Position numbers and translations under genes: made by a program. Below the pieces are notes generated by a model, which was not told the DNA's origin, did not search any database, and saw only the letters and a program-made list of their open reading frames with translations. A stretch of 43,923 nucleotides of DNA from Clostridia bacterium (GTDB lineage: Bacteria > Bacillota > Clostridia > Oscillospirales > CAG-272): assembly GCA_017462035.1 (NCBI GenBank), contig JAFTRY010000023.1, positions 1 through 43,923 on the forward strand, in the 5' to 3' direction. Within the stretch, counting starts at the first letter, position 1, and every line of letters begins with the position of its first letter. This document shows, piece after piece, positions 1-7,554 of this stretch.

Positions 1-456
1 AATCTGTACGATTCTCCTTGCAACATCTTCGTTGCAGGCTTTATCGGAACTCCTCAGATGAACTTCATCAACGGTACCCTCGTAAAGAAGGGCGAAGATG
101 TGTTCTTCGACTTCGACGGTGCTTCCGTGAAGTTACCCGCAGAGAAGGCAAATGCTCCCGAGCTTGCTGAGTACATGGGCAAGGAGGTTGTTGTCGGACT
201 TCGTCCCGAGGCAATTTCTGACCTGGCTTCCGCTGTTGAGGCTGCTCCCGAGTCCTCCTTCGAGGTTGACGTTGACGTAACCGAGTTGATGGGTGCTGAA
301 ATCTATCTGTACTTGAAGGCAGGCGAGGAGACCAACTTGATCGCGCGTGTTTCCTCTCGTTCTCAGTCCAGAGCCGGCGATAAGATCAAGGTTGCTTTCG
401 ATATGACCAGACTCCACGTATTCGACAAGGATACCGAGCGTTGTATTATTCACTAA
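1..456 (+). CDS. Sugar ABC transporter ATP-binding protein, MsmK/UgpC type (3' part only)
   Basis: This is the C-terminal part of a gene that begins before the window; the reading frame is open from base 1. The first residues (NLYDSPCNIFVAGFIGTPQM) match the end of the nucleotide-binding domain of CUT1-family sugar ABC ATPases. They are followed by the TOBE/OB-fold regulatory domain, with the typical VGLRPEAI segment near residue 61 of the visible part. In this family the ATPase energises import of oligosaccharides or glycerol-3-phosphate and is often shared by several permeases. Walker A, Walker B and the signature motif lie outside the window, so activity cannot be judged. A strong terminator follows at once, so the gene ends its transcript. 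The family call is firm; the substrate cannot be told. Confidence 0.88.
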   Translation, partial: NLYDSPCNIFVAGFIGTPQMNFINGTLVKKGEDVFFDFDGASVKLPAEKANAPELAEYMGKEVVVGLRPEAISDLASAVEAAPESSFEVDVDVTELMGAEIYLYLKAGEETNLIARVSSRSQSRAGDKIKVAFDMTRLHVFDKDTERCIIH

Positions 457-474
457 GAAACATAAAAGAGTAGA

Positions 475-513
475 AAAAAGCCGGTATGGAGTAACATCCA
501 TATCGGCTTTTTT
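475..513 (+). terminator. Rho-independent terminator after the sugar ABC ATPase gene
   Basis: An inverted repeat (AAAGCCGGTATGGA, then ATCCATATCGGCTTT with one G-T pair) has a five-base loop and is followed by a run of T. It lies about 20 bases after the stop codon. Confidence 0.85.
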
Positions 514-527
514 ACTGCCCTTAAGCA

Positions 528-588
528 CCCGAGGTGATTGCCTCGGGATTTCTTATAAAGATATCCCGTGTGCCTGAGCACACGGGAT
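528..588 (-). terminator. Two hairpins at the 3' end of the metalloregulator gene
   Basis: The hairpin at 563-588 has a perfect 10-bp stem (ATCCCGTGTG/CACACGGGAT) with a six-base loop. On the minus strand it is followed by ATCTTTAT, a weak U-tract. A second hairpin, CCCGAGG/CCTCGGG, lies at 528-547. Together they probably end transcription of the reverse-strand regulator, but the T-runs are poor. Confidence 0.5.
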
Positions 589-598
589 CGTTATGTTC

Positions 599-1006
599 TT
601 ATAGCAGGTGGCTGGGGAGGACAGAGCGGGTTCTTTTCTTCACGCCGTATTCCCGCTGGATCGCGCGGAAACTTTCCTCACTGAGAATATGTTCCAGCTC
701 ACAGGCATCTCGCTCGGCAATAGCGGAGGGTACTCCAATCTGGGTGAGCCAGGCAGACAGAAACTCATGGCGTTCCCGGAGTGCCTCTGCCACCTCCAGA
801 CCTTCCTCCGTCAACGTAATCAATCCGGCGGCATCAATGTCGATCCATCCGCCCGCACGAAGATTTTTCATGGCAACGCTGACACTTGGCTTGGTGAAGG
901 AAAGCTCATTGACAATATCAATGGAGCGAACCTGTCCGTTTCTTTGTTGCAACACGAATATAGTTTCCAGATAATTTTCAGCGGATGCCGGTAGTTTGAT
1001 GCTCAT
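599..1006 (-). CDS. DtxR/MntR-family metal-dependent transcriptional repressor
   Basis: This is a 135-residue two-domain regulator. Residues 1-65 form the N-terminal winged helix-turn-helix (ENYLETIF start, then SFTKPSVSVAMKNL as the recognition region). The rest is the metal-binding and dimerisation domain; there is no SH3-like third domain, as in MntR. Such proteins bind Fe(II) or Mn(II) and then repress uptake genes. The visible ligand candidates are N11, E14, H80, C102, E105 and H106. Cysteine at 102 with E105 and H106 matches the DtxR/IdeR iron-type arrangement, whereas MntR has Glu there; N11 replaces the Asp8 of MntR. An AGGAG site lies about 8 bases before the ATG, and there is a good promoter upstream. 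Family is sure; the metal is not, so I give no symbol. Confidence 0.88.
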   Translation of the reverse strand: MSIKLPASAENYLETIFVLQQRNGQVRSIDIVNELSFTKPSVSVAMKNLRAGGWIDIDAAGLITLTEEGLEVAEALRERHEFLSAWLTQIGVPSAIAERDACELEHILSEESFRAIQREYGVKKRTRSVLPSHLL

Positions 1007-1045
1007 GCGATTGCTCTCCTGTTCTTTTGGCTGTTTGTTTTCTCT

Positions 1046-1074
1046 ATTATATCATGATTGGAGAGGATTTGCAA
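1046..1074 (-). promoter_or_regulatory. Promoter of the DtxR-family regulator
   Basis: Read on the minus strand, TTGCAA (1069-1074) and TATAAT (1046-1051) are separated by 17 bp, with a TGA extended -10. The ATG of the regulator is about 40 bases downstream. Confidence 0.75.
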
Positions 1075-1138
1075 TTCTTTTTTGAAATTTTTTAGAAAAC
1101 CAATAGAATATAAAAGAATATAAAATCCGCGATTTGGG

Positions 1139-1167
1139 TTGACAACGGGTGAGGTGTGTGATACAAT
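1139..1167 (+). promoter_or_regulatory. Promoter of the Thr-Glu repeat lipoprotein gene
   Basis: A perfect TTGACA (1139-1144) and TACAAT (1162-1167) are separated by 17 bp. An AAAGGA ribosome binding site follows at about 1188, and the ATG is at 1202. The divergent regulator promoter is about 65 bp away. Confidence 0.85.
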
Positions 1168-1201
1168 AGTGATGTAATGTAAAAAAGAAAGGATTGATCC
1201 T

Positions 1202-1555
1202 ATGAATTCATCGACCAAGCTTTTTCTTGCTATTTTGTTGTTGTTGAGCCTTTCTCTGACGATGCTTGCTTGCAATTCGGTAATCATTGATTCGGGAAAT
1301 AACAATCAAAATACCCAGCAAAACGATTCTGCCAATACTGAGACGGGAACCGAGACCGAGACAGAGACCGAAACAGAAACCGGAACAGAAACAGAGACCG
1401 AAACAGAAACAGGAACAGAAACAGAAACCCAAACGGAGACTGAGACCGAGAGCAATACGGAGAGTAATACCGAGTCGGGTACGGCGGAGAGTGGTAGTCT
1501 GACCGACAAGGGAGATCTGAACACCCCCGAATACGGACCGATCATTCGAGTCTGA
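1202..1555 (+). CDS. Small lipoprotein with Thr-Glu repeat tract
   Basis: A 117-residue protein. Residues 1-24 form a lipoprotein signal peptide: Lys at position 6, a hydrophobic core, and a lipobox ending LTMLAC with the modifiable Cys at 24. The mature part begins with an Asn/Gln-rich linker (about 30-45). It continues into a tract of alternating Thr and Glu broken by occasional Gly (about 46-80), a Ser/Asn/Glu part, and a short non-repetitive tail ending in PIIRV. It should be anchored to the outer face of the membrane with an acidic, extended stalk. No domain is recognisable. The repeat DNA is a degenerate purine-rich hexamer pattern, so its length may vary between strains. It has its own promoter and terminator, hence is a single-gene unit. 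Function unknown. Confidence 0.75.
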   Translation: MNSSTKLFLAILLLLSLSLTMLACNSVIIDSGNNNQNTQQNDSANTETGTETETETETETGTETETETETGTETETQTETETESNTESNTESGTAESGSLTDKGDLNTPEYGPIIRV

Positions 1556-1566
1556 GCGATTATTTA

Positions 1567-1599
1567 ACGAGTCCATGCTGTGCATGGGCTCGTTTTGTA
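1567..1599 (+). terminator. Terminator after the lipoprotein gene
   Basis: The stem ACGAGTCCATGC/GCATGGGCTCGT has one mismatch/G-T pair and a very short loop, followed by TTTTG. It lies 10 bases after the stop codon. Confidence 0.8.
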
Positions 1600-1626
1600 G
1601 AACGGGCGTATGGAAGGAGAGCTGTG

Positions 1627-2322
1627 ATGAAATATGAAACCGTAAGAGAAGGGATCTTTCAAGATCGTCCCAACCGCTTCATTGCCTACGTACGGTTAGA
1701 TGGGGAGACCGTGGTTTGTCATGTAAAAAACACGGGGCGGTGCCGTGAACTGCTGATCCCTGGCGTGACGGTCTATTTAGCCGAGGGGAGCAATCCGTCC
1801 CGAAAGACAAAGTGGGATCTGGTGGCGGTCAAAAAAGGAAATCGCGTTGTGAATATCGATAGCCAGGCACCTAACAAGGTGGCGGCAGAGGCTCTGCCAC
1901 AGATTTTTCCTCAGGCAAGCCTGATTCGTCCGGAGACGACCTTTGGCACGTCCCGATTCGATTTCTATCTGGAGACCCCGGAGAGAAGGATATTTCTTGA
2001 GGTGAAGGGCGTTACCCTGGAGGAGGACGGCGTTGTCCGTTTTCCCGACGCGCCCACGGAACGGGGCGTGAAGCATATACGGGAGCTGATGGCGTGTATA
2101 GATGAAGGATATGAGGCGTATGTGCTGTTCGTGATCCAGATGAAACAGGTTCGTTATTTTACCCCCAATGTTGAGACGCATCCCACTTTTGGAGAGGTAC
2201 TGCGAGAAGCATCCGCAAAAGGAGTAAAGATTTTGGCGTACGACTGTGAGGTCCTTCCGGGTGAGATGACCTTGAGGGAGCCCGTAGAGGTAAGAATCTT
2301 GGAGGAGGAAAGAAGGGCATGA
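1627..2322 (+). CDS. sfsA: SfsA family DNA/RNA nuclease-like protein
   Basis: This 231-residue protein matches the SfsA (sugar fermentation stimulation) family across its length. It has an N-terminal OB-like part (about 1-80, with the HVKNTGRCRELL segment), then a restriction-endonuclease-like fold with TSRFDFYLE and EVKGVTLEEDGVVRFPDAPTERG around residues 110-150. The D...ExK pattern there looks like a PD-(D/E)XK nuclease site. SfsA was described in Escherichia coli as a DNA-binding protein affecting maltose metabolism; its role in Clostridia is not established. A GTG lies three bases before the chosen ATG, but AAGGAG has better spacing (about 7) to the ATG at 1627. It overlaps the next gene by 4 bp, so the two are translationally coupled. 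Confidence 0.92.
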   Translation: MKYETVREGIFQDRPNRFIAYVRLDGETVVCHVKNTGRCRELLIPGVTVYLAEGSNPSRKTKWDLVAVKKGNRVVNIDSQAPNKVAAEALPQIFPQASLIRPETTFGTSRFDFYLETPERRIFLEVKGVTLEEDGVVRFPDAPTERGVKHIRELMACIDEGYEAYVLFVIQMKQVRYFTPNVETHPTFGEVLREASAKGVKILAYDCEVLPGEMTLREPVEVRILEEERRA

Positions 2323-3047
2323 CGTACGAAATTCAGCTTGGCGGAAGAACCATTTCTTACTGTTGGACCAAAAAGCCAGTGAAAAATCTCAATTTGCGGA
2401 TCCGTCGTGACGGTACCGTCGCGGTTTCCTCCCATCCCCGGATCTCTTACGGTGAGATTCAGGCATTTCTCCGTCAGAATGAAGCCTTTATTCTGCGATC
2501 ACTGAGACGGTGGGAATCGCAACAGGAGACGGTAGGGGTGGAGTTCTCTCTAGAGCATGGCGGGACGTTTCCCCTCCTGGGGAAGCACCTTCGGGTGGAG
2601 CTGGAGAGAAGGAAGGAGCCTCCGTTTGGTGTTTTGGTGACGGGGGACACCCTTTGTTTGCGGGCTCCGTCGGACGATCCGGAGACGCTTCGGCAGATCG
2701 TCCGTAGATGGATGGGGCGTAGAATGGAGGAGCTGATGCCGCGGTTATGCGAGGAGGCGGCACTTAGCCTGGGGACATATGGGGTGACCCCTCCTGAGCT
2801 CCAATACCGATGTATGGTGTCTCGTTGGGGGAGCTGTTGCGCGACCACCCGAACCGTGACCTTTAATAAATTTTTGCTGTGTGCGCCCATGCCTTGTATC
2901 GAATACGTGGTGTATCACGAGCTGATCCATTTGATCGTCCCCAATCACTCACCTGCTTTTTACCGTGTTCTGGACGAAGCAATGCCGGATTGGAAAAGCC
3001 GTCGGGAGACGCTGTCCCCCTATGGTTCATGGATTCGGCAATTGTAA
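2319..3047 (+). CDS. YgjP-like (DUF45/WLM) metallopeptidase
   Basis: A 242-residue soluble protein of the YgjP/DUF45 zinc metallopeptidase family. The N-terminal half holds the typical strand-rich part (RTISYCWTKKPVKNLNLRIRRDG). The C-terminal half holds RWGSC, then the zinc site YHELIHLIVPNHSPAFY, in which two His and the Glu of HExxH plus a downstream His would hold zinc and catalyse. Substrates of this family are poorly defined; E. coli YgjP is a ubiquitous small metalloprotease-like protein. Its ATG overlaps the sfsA stop by 4 bp. No terminator is seen after it, but the next gene has its own promoter. Confidence 0.88.
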   Translation: MTYEIQLGGRTISYCWTKKPVKNLNLRIRRDGTVAVSSHPRISYGEIQAFLRQNEAFILRSLRRWESQQETVGVEFSLEHGGTFPLLGKHLRVELERRKEPPFGVLVTGDTLCLRAPSDDPETLRQIVRRWMGRRMEELMPRLCEEAALSLGTYGVTPPELQYRCMVSRWGSCCATTRTVTFNKFLLCAPMPCIEYVVYHELIHLIVPNHSPAFYRVLDEAMPDWKSRRETLSPYGSWIRQL

Positions 3048-3091
3048 GAAAAGATTCCCTAAAACTTTTTATTTTTTATCAGTTTTGTCGG

Positions 3092-3120
3092 TTGACAAGC
3101 CTACGGCAAGGGTGTATAAT
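3092..3120 (+). promoter_or_regulatory. Promoter of the ArsB/NhaD-type transporter gene
   Basis: A perfect TTGACA (3092-3097) and perfect TATAAT (3115-3120) are separated by 17 bp. AAGGAG follows at 3141 and the ATG at 3154. Confidence 0.85.
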
Positions 3121-3153
3121 AGACAGGATTTTGGAATTTTAAGGAGTGGGCTT

Positions 3154-4446
3154 ATGACGGGCGCATTGCTGATCGCGGGTCTTACCGTAATTGCTTTTAT
3201 TCTCAGTATTTTGTTTCTCCCCCAGGTTTGCGTGAAGGGAAGAACCGTAAAGATATATCCCTTTATTCCCCTTCTGGGAGGGATCTTGATGCTTCTTGGC
3301 GGAGGTGTAACTGGCAGGGAACTGGCGGTGGCTTTTACAGAGGATTCCTCTGTAAACCCAATTCGTATATTGGTTCTTTTTATATCGATGACGGTTTTTT
3401 CACTGATCTTGGAGCAGACGGGCTTTTTTGAGCATATTTCCGGGATCGTTCTGCAAAAATCCGGTCACAGTCAGTACAGGATTTTTCTGTCCCTCTATGC
3501 AATCATTTCAATCTTGACGGTCTTTACCTCCAACGATATCGTCATTCTAACATTTACACCCTTTATCTGCCATTTTTGTAAATCCGCAAAGGTGGATCCC
3601 GTTCCGTATCTGATTATGGAATTTGTGGCGGCGAATACCTGGAGTCTCTTCTTGCTCATCGGGAATCCCACCAATATTTACATATCCGGTGCTTTTCACA
3701 TTGGCTTTGGTGAGTATCTTCGTGTAATGGCTCTGCCTACGGTGGCTGCCGGTGTCACTTCGCTGACGGTGATGATGCTGATCTTTCGAAAGAAGCTTCG
3801 GGGAGAGGTTCAGACCGCCCATTTTGTGCCTCCTATTACAGACCGTCCCTTGATGTGGGTGGCATTGGTGCATCTGGCAGGCTGTGTCGTGTTGCTGGCG
3901 GTATCTCAGACGCTGAACCTTGAAATGTGGCTGATCTCCTGTTTCATGGGAATCTCCGCCTTACTTTCGTCGGTCATCTGTCTTTTGATCCGACGTAGAG
4001 ACCTTCGCGCGGTTGGTAATGCCATCGCCAAGATCCCTTACGAGATCATCCCTTTTATCGTGGGCATGTTCGTCATGGTCTTGGCACTGGAATCATGCGG
4101 ATTCACGCAGGGGGCGGCTCGAACTTTGGGTTCCGGGGAGGGAATATTTTCGGTTGGCTTTTTGTCCTTCCTGTCCTCCAACGTGCTCAATAATATTCCC
4201 ATGAGTGTACTTTTTAGCAAAATTTTGAGTACGGGAGCCAGCAGCGGACAAATTTACGCTACCATTATCGGCTCCAATATCGGTGCTTTTATTACCCCTG
4301 TCGGCGCGTTGGCAGGCATCATGTGGATCAATCTGTTGAAGCAGAACCGGGTGAAGCTTACGACCCGCCGGTTCGTTGCTATGGGGTGTACCATCGGAAT
4401 TCCATCCATGGCGGCATCTCTTGCGGTCCTCTGGCTTTTTGTCTGA
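3154..4446 (+). CDS. ArsB/NhaD (ion transporter superfamily) membrane transporter
   Basis: A 430-residue integral membrane protein with about 11-12 hydrophobic segments. Two re-entrant-loop signatures of the ArsB/NhaD/CitM fold are visible: FTSNDIVILTFTPF near residue 126 and LLIGNPTNIYISG near residue 168. The second half repeats the pattern with LSSNVLNNIPMSVLF and GSNIGAFITPVGALAGIMW. Members move arsenite, Na+/H+ or dicarboxylates; no arsR, arsA or arsC lies nearby, so arsenite is not supported by context. The open frame extends upstream to about 2965, but AAGGAG at 3141 and a promoter ending at 3120 fix the start at the ATG at 3154. The substrate is undetermined. Confidence 0.85.
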   Translation: MTGALLIAGLTVIAFILSILFLPQVCVKGRTVKIYPFIPLLGGILMLLGGGVTGRELAVAFTEDSSVNPIRILVLFISMTVFSLILEQTGFFEHISGIVLQKSGHSQYRIFLSLYAIISILTVFTSNDIVILTFTPFICHFCKSAKVDPVPYLIMEFVAANTWSLFLLIGNPTNIYISGAFHIGFGEYLRVMALPTVAAGVTSLTVMMLIFRKKLRGEVQTAHFVPPITDRPLMWVALVHLAGCVVLLAVSQTLNLEMWLISCFMGISALLSSVICLLIRRRDLRAVGNAIAKIPYEIIPFIVGMFVMVLALESCGFTQGAARTLGSGEGIFSVGFLSFLSSNVLNNIPMSVLFSKILSTGASSGQIYATIIGSNIGAFITPVGALAGIMWINLLKQNRVKLTTRRFVAMGCTIGIPSMAASLAVLWLFV

Positions 4447-4490
4447 CCTATGAATTTTAGAAGAAAATCGTAAAAAAGTGAAAATAACTG

Positions 4491-4519
4491 TTTACAAATA
4501 AGAGAAAATGTAGTAAAAT
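4491..4519 (+). promoter_or_regulatory. Promoter of the pyrH-frr operon
   Basis: TTTACA (4491-4496) and TAAAAT (4514-4519) are separated by 17 bp in an AT-rich gap, 47 bases before the pyrH ATG. It explains expression of the large cluster that follows. Confidence 0.7.
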
Positions 4520-4565
4520 ATAAGTAGTATGTTTATAACCATATTTTGAAAGGCGATTAACCGTT

Positions 4566-5282
4566 ATGTTAGATTCAAATCCGAAGTATAAGCGTGTGCT
4601 TTTAAAGCTTTCCGGCGAGGCGCTGGCGGCAGGAGGCGACGGAATTCTCAATTTTGATTTTATTCACTCCATTGCCGAGGTTCTAAAGAAATGCGTGGAA
4701 GCAAAGGTTCAAATCGGGATCATCGTGGGTGCCGGTAATATTTGGCGAGGCAGACAGGGCGGAAAAATGGACCGTGTCCGTGCGGATAGCATGGGAATGC
4801 TTGCCACCGCTATTAATGCGTTGGCACTCCAGGATACCTTCATTCAGGCAGGTCTTCCTACCAAGGTAATGACTGCCGTGGAGATGCAGACCTTTGCGGA
4901 CCGTTACGTGACCCGTGATGCCATCCGCGCCATGGAGGAGGGAAATATCGTGATCTTTGGTTGCGGATTGGGCTCTCCTTACTTTTCTACCGATACGGCT
5001 GCCGTGCTTCGCGCGGCGGAGATCGAGGCGGATGTTGTTCTGATGGCAAAGAACATTGACGGCATTTATTCTGCGGACCCCAAGCTGGACCCCAATGCCG
5101 TGCGCTTCGACGAGCTGACCTACAAGGAAATTCTTGAAAAGGAGCTGAAGGCGTTGGATCTGTCCGCGACTACTTTCTGCATGGAGAATGACATCCGCGC
5201 CTATGCCTTCGAATTGAAGGACCCCATGAATATTTACCGTGTGATCATGGGAGAGAAGATTGGTACCGAGATCCATCGGTGA
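4566..5282 (+). CDS. pyrH: UMP kinase (uridylate kinase)
   Basis: PyrH makes UDP from UMP with ATP, a hexameric cytosolic enzyme of the amino-acid-kinase fold. The 238-residue length is normal. Visible motifs are KRVLLKLSGEAL at the N-terminus (phosphate-binding Lys), GIIVGAGNIWRGR (about 56-68), MDRVRADSMGMLATAINALAL, the acceptor region FGCGLGSPYFSTDTAA, and AKNIDGIYSADPK. AAAGG lies upstream of the ATG. It is followed by frr, the usual arrangement in bacteria. Unusually, rpsB and tsf, the common upstream partners, lie 28 kb away. UTP and GTP usually regulate the enzyme allosterically. Confidence 0.97.
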   Translation: MLDSNPKYKRVLLKLSGEALAAGGDGILNFDFIHSIAEVLKKCVEAKVQIGIIVGAGNIWRGRQGGKMDRVRADSMGMLATAINALALQDTFIQAGLPTKVMTAVEMQTFADRYVTRDAIRAMEEGNIVIFGCGLGSPYFSTDTAAVLRAAEIEADVVLMAKNIDGIYSADPKLDPNAVRFDELTYKEILEKELKALDLSATTFCMENDIRAYAFELKDPMNIYRVIMGEKIGTEIHR

Positions 5283-5333
5283 TAGCCATAGGTTCATTTT
5301 ATTTGACATAATTGATACATAGGGAGGAATATC

Positions 5334-5888
5334 ATGAAGCTGAATACGAAAGATTTTGAAGAAAAAATGAAAAAAGCCATTTCCGTATACGAGGAAAATC
5401 TGGCTACCATTCGCGCAGGACAGGCAAGCTCTGCTGTAATTGCCAAGGTGAATTTTGAGTACTGGGGTGCCCCCACTCCGATTACTTCCATGGCTGATAT
5501 CCGCGTGGCAGACGCAAAGACACTGACGATCACCCCTTACGATGCAACGACCTTGAAGGATATGGAAAAAGCAATTCTGGCATCCGACGTGGGAATTACA
5601 CCGACCAACGACGGTAAGGTGATCCGTCTGGTGTTCCCCCAGCCTACCGAGGAGAGACGCCGTGAGCTGGTAAAGCAGATCCAGAAGATGGGTGAGGATG
5701 CCAAGGTCGCTATCCGAAACATTCGTAGAGATGCCAACGATCTTTGCAAGAAGATGAAGAAGGACGGAGAAATGACCGAGGATGAGCAGAAGGCTTCCGA
5801 AAAGTCGGTACAGGATCTGACCGATAAGTACATCAAGGAGATCGACGGTGTAACGTCCAAAAAAGAAAAGGAAATCATGCAGATTTAA
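5334..5888 (+). CDS. frr: Ribosome recycling factor
   Basis: The 184-residue protein has the normal length and the three-helix-bundle plus hinge composition of RRF. It opens with a helix holding YEENLATIRAGQASSAV. The central domain has YWGAPTPITSMADIRVADAKTLTITPYD. Two long helices follow (ERRRELVKQIQKMGEDAKVAIRNIRRDAND). With EF-G it splits the post-termination ribosome. AGGGAGGA sits 8 bases before the ATG. A hairpin with a T-run after the stop may reduce read-through into uppS. Confidence 0.97.
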   Translation: MKLNTKDFEEKMKKAISVYEENLATIRAGQASSAVIAKVNFEYWGAPTPITSMADIRVADAKTLTITPYDATTLKDMEKAILASDVGITPTNDGKVIRLVFPQPTEERRRELVKQIQKMGEDAKVAIRNIRRDANDLCKKMKKDGEMTEDEQKASEKSVQDLTDKYIKEIDGVTSKKEKEIMQI

Positions 5889-5913
5889 CCTTGTGGCTCC
5901 ATGTGTAAAACGA

Positions 5914-5946
5914 CAGGGCGGGTGTATGCCCGTCCTGATTTTTTTA
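5914..5946 (+). terminator. Intra-cluster terminator between frr and uppS
   Basis: The stem AGGGCGGG/CCCGTCCT (one G-T pair) has a six-base loop and is followed by GATTTTTTT. The next gene starts only 17 bases on and no separate promoter is visible, so this probably attenuates rather than fully ends transcription. Confidence 0.65.
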
Positions 5947-5962
5947 AGAAGGGAATGTAGAA

Positions 5963-6676
5963 ATGGCTGACCAAAAGCAAAAGCCGCAAGCCGAGACCGG
6001 CTGTCCTGTCAAGCATATTGCTTTTATTATGGACGGTAACGGACGGTGGGCGAAGAAAAGAGGGATGCCCCGGGAATACGGTCACAAGTTTGGTGCTGAG
6101 GCATTTAAAAAGGTTATGCGGCGGTGCAGTGAGCTGGGAATTGAAGCGGCTACTTTTTATGTGTTTTCTACGGAAAACTGGAAGCGCCCCCAAAAAGAGG
6201 TGGATTCCATTATGAAGCTTTTGGATGAGTACCTGGATGAGTGTCAGCGTGAGCTGGAGAAAAATGATGTTCGGTTTATTTTCTTGGGCAGCAAGGATCC
6301 CTTTCCTCCTTCTCTCAGGCGAAAAATGGAACAGATCGAGGAGCGATCCCGCCATAGCAAAAAAATTGTGAATATGGCGTTGAACTATGGCGGCAGAGAC
6401 GAGATCGTATACGCAGCCAATCGATTGCTGAAGTGCGGGAAGAGCAAGATCACAGAAGCCGATTTTTCGTCCGCTCTGTACACGTCGGAATCTCCGGAGC
6501 TTGATATGATCGTCCGCACCGGAGGGGATCTTCGGATCTCTAATTTTCTTTTGTGGCAGGCGGCTTACGCCGAGCTGTATTTTACCGACAAGCTTTGGCC
6601 CGATTTTAAGGAAAAGGACGTAGACGAAGCTGTGGAGAATTTTAAGAACAGAAAGCGCCGATTTGGCGGCGTTTGA
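5963..6676 (+). CDS. uppS: Isoprenyl transferase (undecaprenyl diphosphate synthase)
   Basis: The cis-prenyltransferase condenses isopentenyl diphosphate onto farnesyl diphosphate to make the C55 carrier for peptidoglycan and wall polymers. The 237-residue protein shows the family motifs in order: FIMDGNGRWAKKRG (catalytic Asp24), GHKFGAEAFKKV, YVFSTENWKRP, NYGGRDEIV, and the C-terminal MIVRTGGDLRISNFLLWQAAYAELYF. All are intact. A GAAGGGA ribosome site precedes the ATG. Its neighbours cdsA, dxr and ispG belong to the same lipid/isoprenoid supply. Confidence 0.97.
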   Translation: MADQKQKPQAETGCPVKHIAFIMDGNGRWAKKRGMPREYGHKFGAEAFKKVMRRCSELGIEAATFYVFSTENWKRPQKEVDSIMKLLDEYLDECQRELEKNDVRFIFLGSKDPFPPSLRRKMEQIEERSRHSKKIVNMALNYGGRDEIVYAANRLLKCGKSKITEADFSSALYTSESPELDMIVRTGGDLRISNFLLWQAAYAELYFTDKLWPDFKEKDVDEAVENFKNRKRRFGGV

Positions 6677-6692
6677 TGGAAGGAGCCTTACG

Positions 6693-7532
6693 ATGTTAAA
6701 ACGAATTTTAACCTCTGTCGTCGCCATTTGCGTATTGGTGCCTGCCCTGATTTTTTCAGGAACGATAGTGTTTCCCATTGCCATCGGTGTGGTGACCCTT
6801 CTTTGCCTGTATGAAATGTTTAAATGCGCTGGGCTTCAAAAGCGGTGGGCATTGCTTCTGCCGGCATATGTGTTTGGCGCGGTTGCCCCTTTGCTTCTGC
6901 GTTACATAGAGAATACGTCTTGGGTAGCGCTTCTCTCCTTTATCGTAGCCGCCCTTTATCTGATCTACGTATTTGCTTTTGTGGTCTGGTCTCACGGCAA
7001 GCTTCTGTTTGGAGACACCATGGCGGTGACCCTTATGGCAATGTACATTGTGGCGGCGATGTCCTCTATTTTGTACGTCAGAGACTTCGATGAGGGCGGA
7101 AAATATTTGTATCTGCTGATTTTCATTGGTGCCTGGATCACGGATACCTTTGCTTATTTTACCGGCTATTTCTTCGGAAAGCATAAGCTGATCGAGGATG
7201 TTAGTCCGAAGAAAACGGTAGAGGGAAGCATTGGCGGAATTTTGTTCTGCGTGGCGGCATTTGCCGTATTCGGTTTGGTGGTGGATACCTGGTTTGATCG
7301 GGATGCCAATCTTCTGCTCTTGATGCTTAGCGGATTTGTGATCTCTCTGATCGCTCAGATCGGAGATCTGATCATGTCGGTCATCAAGCGTCACTATCAA
7401 ATTAAGGATTTTGGTAAGATATTCCCCGGACACGGCGGTATGCTGGATCGTTTTGATTCCATCCTTGCCGTTTCCCTGGGGCTCGGCGCTGTTTGTATGT
7501 TCAGTGTTTTGACGGGAATTCGGTTAATCTGA
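6693..7532 (+). CDS. cdsA: Phosphatidate cytidylyltransferase (CDP-diglyceride synthase)
   Basis: CdsA makes CDP-diacylglycerol from phosphatidate and CTP at the membrane, the precursor for all phospholipids. It is a 279-residue protein with about eight membrane segments. The C-terminal family signature is complete: SVIKRHYQIKDFGKIFPGHG, followed by GMLDRFDS. The frame is open from 6663, but GGAAGGAG at about 6678 points to the ATG at 6693, giving the normal MLKRILTS start. PgsA, which uses its product, is encoded at 27.6 kb in this window. Confidence 0.95.
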   Translation: MLKRILTSVVAICVLVPALIFSGTIVFPIAIGVVTLLCLYEMFKCAGLQKRWALLLPAYVFGAVAPLLLRYIENTSWVALLSFIVAALYLIYVFAFVVWSHGKLLFGDTMAVTLMAMYIVAAMSSILYVRDFDEGGKYLYLLIFIGAWITDTFAYFTGYFFGKHKLIEDVSPKKTVEGSIGGILFCVAAFAVFGLVVDTWFDRDANLLLLMLSGFVISLIAQIGDLIMSVIKRHYQIKDFGKIFPGHGGMLDRFDSILAVSLGLGAVCMFSVLTGIRLI

Positions 7533-7554
7533 ACACCCGAGAAAGAGAGAATGG

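Noticed and set aside
3154..4446. Arsenite efflux pump ArsB by name
   Set aside because: The fold signatures fit ArsB, NhaD and related carriers alike, and no other ars gene is near, so the substrate name was not used.
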